Assembly (NCBI GenBank): GCA_002255925.1
Contig: NKIH01000004.1
Span: forward strand, 248,001-312,000
From: Burkholderiales bacterium PBB6
Lineage (GTDB): Bacteria; Pseudomonadota; Gammaproteobacteria; Burkholderiales; Burkholderiaceae_C
Direction of reading: 5' to 3'
DNA length: 64,000 nucleotides
Both the position numbers and the translations under genes were made by a program. Below the pieces are notes generated by a model. The model saw nothing but the letters and a program-made list of their open reading frames with translations. It was not told the DNA's origin and searched no databases. Position 1 is the first letter of the stretch. The number at the start of each line of letters is the position of its first letter. This document shows positions 61,183 to 64,000 of this stretch, piece after piece.

Positions 61183-61959
61183 ATGGCCGGTGCTTCCCAC
61201 TTTGTCTGGTACGAACTGATGACCACCGACGCGCCTGCAGCGCGGGCGTTCTACAGCGCCGTCGTGGGCTGGACGCCGGTGGATGCCGGCATGCCCGGCA
61301 TGGACTACACCTTGCTGCAAGCCGCCGATACGGCGGTGGCCGGCCTGTTTGCCTTGCCCGACGAGGCGTGTGCAGCAGGCGCCCGCCCGGGTTGGGTGGG
61401 TTATGTGGCCGTGGCCGATGTGGACGCCGCCGCGGAGCGCCTGGCGGCAGGTGGCGGGCAGGTGATGCGCGCGCCCGAAGACATTCCCGGCGTCGGCCGA
61501 TTTGCCGTGGTGGCTGACCCGCACGGCGCGGCGTTTGATCTCTTCTGCCCGCTGGTTGACGAAGCGCCGGCTGACAGCTCCGCACCTGGCCATGTCGGCT
61601 GGCATGAGCTCAGCACCGATGACCATGCCGCAGCCATGCAGTGGTATGCGACGCAGTTCGGCTGGCAGGCGCTGGACCTGCTGGACATGGGTTCGGCCGG
61701 CTCGTACCAGATGTTCGCCACGGGCACGGGCGAAGCGGTCGGCGGCATGATGACGCGCCTGCCGGAAACCCCGGGCGGGCCGGCCTGGCTGTATTACTTC
61801 AACGTGGCCGATGTGGATGCCGCGATGTGCACCATCGGTGCCCAGGGCGGGCAGGTGCTGTTCGGCCCGGAGCAGGTGCCGGGCGGCCTCTGGATCGTGC
61901 AGGGCCTGGACCCGCAAGGCGGGGTCTTCGCGCTGGTCGGGCCGCGTGCTGCGGCCTGA
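61183..61959 (+). CDS. Two-domain VOC-superfamily protein
   Basis: 258 residues with two repeated glyoxalase-like halves: HFVWYELMTTDAPAARAFY and later VGWHELSTDDHAAAMQWY, each followed by the strand-helix pattern of VOC folds, including VADPHGAAFDLF and GLDPQGGVFALV. Such pairs form one metal-binding or dimer-like site, as in hydrolase or dioxygenase-like members. AAGGACA precedes the ATG by about five bases. Substrate unknown. Confidence 0.9.
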   Translation: MAGASHFVWYELMTTDAPAARAFYSAVVGWTPVDAGMPGMDYTLLQAADTAVAGLFALPDEACAAGARPGWVGYVAVADVDAAAERLAAGGGQVMRAPEDIPGVGRFAVVADPHGAAFDLFCPLVDEAPADSSAPGHVGWHELSTDDHAAAMQWYATQFGWQALDLLDMGSAGSYQMFATGTGEAVGGMMTRLPETPGGPAWLYYFNVADVDAAMCTIGAQGGQVLFGPEQVPGGLWIVQGLDPQGGVFALVGPRAAA

Positions 61960-61974
61960 CCCCAGCGCGGAAGA

Positions 61975-62481
61975 TCAGCGCGGCGAGTAGATCGGCGCCG
62001 GGGCTTGCGGCGCTGCCGGAGCGCCGCCGTACGGTGCGCGGGTGACGCGCACCTTGTTGCCGGTGGTGACGATGATGACGGCGTCGCCCGGGTTCAGCAC
62101 TTCGCTGCCCTTGGCCTGGACGATGGCGCGGCGGTCGCCGTTCTTCAGCTGCACCAGCACTTCAATGGCTTCTTCGCGGGTGGCGTTGCGCTCGATGGCG
62201 TTGCCGATGACGGCACCGGCCACAGCGCCCAGCACGCCCACCGCCACCGATTCACGGTGACCACCCACCGACGCACCGGCCACGGCGCCCACCACGCCGC
62301 CGGTCACGCCGCCGACACCGCTCTGGCTGCCGTCCACAGTGACGGGGCGAACCGTCAGCACGGTGCCGTCTTGGACGGTGGACATGCGCTGCGCGTCACC
62401 GCGCTGGACAACGTCCGGGCTGGTCGTGGAGCAGGCTGCCAGGCTGGCGATGATGGCGAGAGAGAGTGCGAGACGCTTCAT
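61975..62481 (-). CDS. Glycine-zipper outer-membrane lipoprotein
   Basis: 168 residues. Signal peptide with lipobox LAAC (Cys17), then a 2TM glycine-zipper region GVGGVTGGVVGAVAGASVGG and GVLGAVAGAVIGNAIE, and a C-terminal SH3-like or beta region (EAIEVLVQLKNGDRRAIVQ). SlyB/Pcp-type proteins of this form stabilise the outer membrane. It converges on the VOC gene. Confidence 0.9.
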   Translation of the reverse strand: MKRLALSLAIIASLAACSTTSPDVVQRGDAQRMSTVQDGTVLTVRPVTVDGSQSGVGGVTGGVVGAVAGASVGGHRESVAVGVLGAVAGAVIGNAIERNATREEAIEVLVQLKNGDRRAIVQAKGSEVLNPGDAVIIVTTGNKVRVTRAPYGGAPAAPQAPAPIYSPR

Positions 62482-62610
62482 GGGGTTATCCGTTCTGTAT
62501 AGATCTGGTCAACGGGCTGTCGGGCAGTCCGGTTGACGCACCAGTTCATTTTGGATGCGTTGCCGCCCGACAAGTTCAGCCGGGTGCGCAAAGATGCGTG
62601 AACGTAGGGG

Positions 62611-63168
62611 TCAGTCGTGCAGGCGGCTGGAACGCGGCACGCTGGCCAGCAGGAATTCCATCTGGTCGACCAGGATGCGCCGCCCGCGCAGGATCATGTC
62701 CTCGTGCAGGCTGGGCACGTAGGGCAGGTACATCAGCGTCATGCGCGCTTCTTCGGGCAGGCGGCTGCCTTTGTGGCCGTTGCAGCCGCGGCAGGCCGTG
62801 ATGCAGTTCATCCAGCTGTCGGCGCCCCCGCGTGACACCGGAATGATGTGCTCGCGGGTCAGGTCATCGCTGGCGAAGCGGTGGCCGCAGTAGGCGCACA
62901 CATGCCGGTCGCGTGAGAAGAGCTTGGGGTTGGTGATGGCCGGCGTGGTGCGCCAGGCCCGGCTGGGCATGCTGCCCCGCACCGCGATGATCGAGTGCAC
63001 CTCGATGCGTGAGGGCAGGCCGGTGGAGCGCTGGATGCCGCCCCGCAGCGTGGCGCAGGTGTCGCCCAGTGTCCAGGCAATGGCGTCGCTGGCGTAAAGG
63101 GTGGCGGCTTCCTTGACCGTCATCCACGCCTGGGGGCGACCTGAAATGTCCAGCTGCAGCACATCCAT
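62611..63168 (-). CDS. HNH endonuclease
   Basis: 185 residues. HNH core: RHVCAYCGHRFASDDLTREH with CxxC, then IIPVSRGGADSWMNCITACR and CNGHKGSR with a second CxxC, giving a structural zinc plus the metal-binding His/Asn. The N-terminal 80 residues are typical of the widespread short HNH family (ISGRPQAWMTVKEAATLY). Not in a visible phage or intron context. Monocistronic. Confidence 0.92.
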   Translation of the reverse strand: MDVLQLDISGRPQAWMTVKEAATLYASDAIAWTLGDTCATLRGGIQRSTGLPSRIEVHSIIAVRGSMPSRAWRTTPAITNPKLFSRDRHVCAYCGHRFASDDLTREHIIPVSRGGADSWMNCITACRGCNGHKGSRLPEEARMTLMYLPYVPSLHEDMILRGRRILVDQMEFLLASVPRSSRLHD

Positions 63169-63367
63169 GTTGCGGCGACTCCTTCAACTCGAAGCATAGC
63201 GCGCTTGAGTGACAGTCCGGCGAACTCCTTGGGCCGGCTGCACCACCAGAATTCAAGGGAAAACCCCCGGGAAATCAAGTGTGCACCGCACCATTAGGAC
63301 AGCAACCCTAGAAATAGTCGGGGTGATTCACCGCATACCGCGCTGAATTCTGCAAAATAGCACGACC

Positions 63368-63385
63368 GTTCGTTTCATAACGAAC
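63368..63385. promoter_or_regulatory. 18-bp palindrome upstream of the last gene, probable TetR operator
   Basis: Arms GTTCGTT and AACGAAC flank TCAT, 22 bp upstream of the GTG of the TetR gene. The AACGAAC-type half sites are usual for TetR dimers, and overlap with the promoter suggests self-repression. Confidence 0.65.
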
Positions 63386-63407
63386 CCCAGTTGACCGAAA
63401 ACACGTC

Positions 63408-64000
63408 GTGCCGACCAAACCAGCCACCCGCCGCCCAAGTGCCCGCACCCTGCAGAAGGGGCAGCAGACCCGCGCCGCCATCATCGAGGCTGCGCTCGGG
63501 TTGGCCTCGCACATGGGCCTGGAGGGTTTGTCCATCGGCACGCTCGCCGAAGTCACCGACATGAGCAAGTCGGGCGTGTTCGCCCACTTCGGCTCCCGCG
63601 AGGAGCTGCAGATCTCGGTGATCCGCGAGTATCACAACAAATTCGAGGAAGAGGTGTTCTTCCCGGCCATTCGCCAGCCCCGCGGCCTGCCGCGCCTGCA
63701 GGCGATGTTCGAGAACTGGGTCAAGCGCGTGTCGGTGGAAATCGACTCTGGCTGCATCTACATCAGCGGCGCCGTCGAATTTGACGACCGGCCCGGCCCC
63801 GTGCGCGATGCGCTGGCCGGCATGGTCAAGGCCTGGCATGCCGCGATGGAGCGCGCCATCCGCCTGGGTATTGATGTGGGTCACTTGCGTGATGACACCG
63901 ACCCGGCCCAAATGTTGTTCGAGGTGCATGGCCTGATCCTGGCGCTGCACCACGACGCCCGATTCCTGCGCAACCCCGGTGCCGTTGAACGCGCCCGTGC
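63408..64000 (+). CDS. TetR-family transcriptional regulator, 3' end outside window
   Basis: About 197 residues are visible from a GTG start, running off the right edge. The HTH domain is clear: RAAIIEAALGLASHMGLEGL then IGTLAEVTDMSKSGVFAHFG followed by SREELQISVIREYH. The C-terminal domain (FFPAIRQPRGLPRLQAMFEN, CIYISGAVEFDDRPGPVRDA) is of the YfaF/TetR_C_33-like type. A palindromic operator lies just upstream. Target beyond itself is unknown. No strong ribosome site is visible. Confidence 0.88.
   Translation, partial: MPTKPATRRPSARTLQKGQQTRAAIIEAALGLASHMGLEGLSIGTLAEVTDMSKSGVFAHFGSREELQISVIREYHNKFEEEVFFPAIRQPRGLPRLQAMFENWVKRVSVEIDSGCIYISGAVEFDDRPGPVRDALAGMVKAWHAAMERAIRLGIDVGHLRDDTDPAQMLFEVHGLILALHHDARFLRNPGAVERAR

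Overview
This is a GC-rich chromosomal window from a betaproteobacterium, most likely of the order Burkholderiales. The evidence is the DUF3348/DUF802/OmpA/DUF2894 cluster, the protocatechuate 4,5-cleavage genes in Comamonas-like order with a Bug-type solute-binding protein, and the general codon use. Genus cannot be fixed from the sequence alone.

Layout. Positions 3-3032 are host backbone: the 3' end of hrcA, a TetR regulator with a nearby palindrome, and a PAS-containing histidine kinase. A CAU-anticodon tRNA at 3054-3130 is the insertion site of a genomic island of about 29.4 kb. The last 50 bp of the tRNA (3081-3130) recur exactly at 32506-32555, and a tyrosine recombinase lies just inside the right end. 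Both ends also carry the same double 8-bp motif with 11-bp spacing, probably integrase arm sites.

Inside the island, the left third (3.2-12 kb) holds unknown genes, a 40-residue mini-protein, and a plasmid-derived mobilization block: a KfrA-like protein, a MobC-like protein, and a relaxase fused to a RepB-type primase with a second gene (MobB-like) nested in another frame, as in IncQ plasmids. No type IV secretion genes are present, so the island is best read as an integrative mobilizable element. A four-gene leftward operon follows (LAGLIDADG protein, Lon-like AAA+ ATPase, zinc-ribbon protein, small helical protein; function unknown). The right half is an anti-phage locus: an XRE regulator, then sspF-sspG-sspH-like genes reading right, and sspB-sspC-sspD reading left from the other end. 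SspBCD are phosphorothioate DNA modification proteins (single-strand type) and SspFGH the matching restriction arm. SspA (cysteine desulfurase) is absent and a host desulfurase presumably supplies sulfur. Between the two convergent arms sit two visibly AT-richer genes, a TIR-like effector with an unknown C-terminal domain and a DnaQ-type exonuclease lacking the usual last acidic residue. This looks like an additional defence pair loaded into the Ssp locus.

Right of the island the backbone resumes: a MotAB/ZorAB-like membrane motor cluster (32.8-37.2 kb), a cold-shock gene with a long leader, a Tat-exported-like branched-chain-type binding protein next to a very large multi-PAS sensor kinase, a hydrolase/carboxypeptidase pair, a Kup potassium transporter beside a KdpE and a shortened KdpD, and an aldo/keto reductase. 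The leftward protocatechuate 4,5-cleavage operon runs 56962 to 50072 (ModA-like protein, ligJ, ligK, Bug protein, ligI, ligA, ligB, ligC) and converts protocatechuate to pyruvate and oxaloacetate. The last 7 kb carry a periplasmic glutathione peroxidase, a LysR regulator, an SDR, a DUF3034 protein plus truncated globin, a VOC protein, a glycine-zipper lipoprotein, an HNH nuclease and the start of a TetR gene with a clear palindromic operator.
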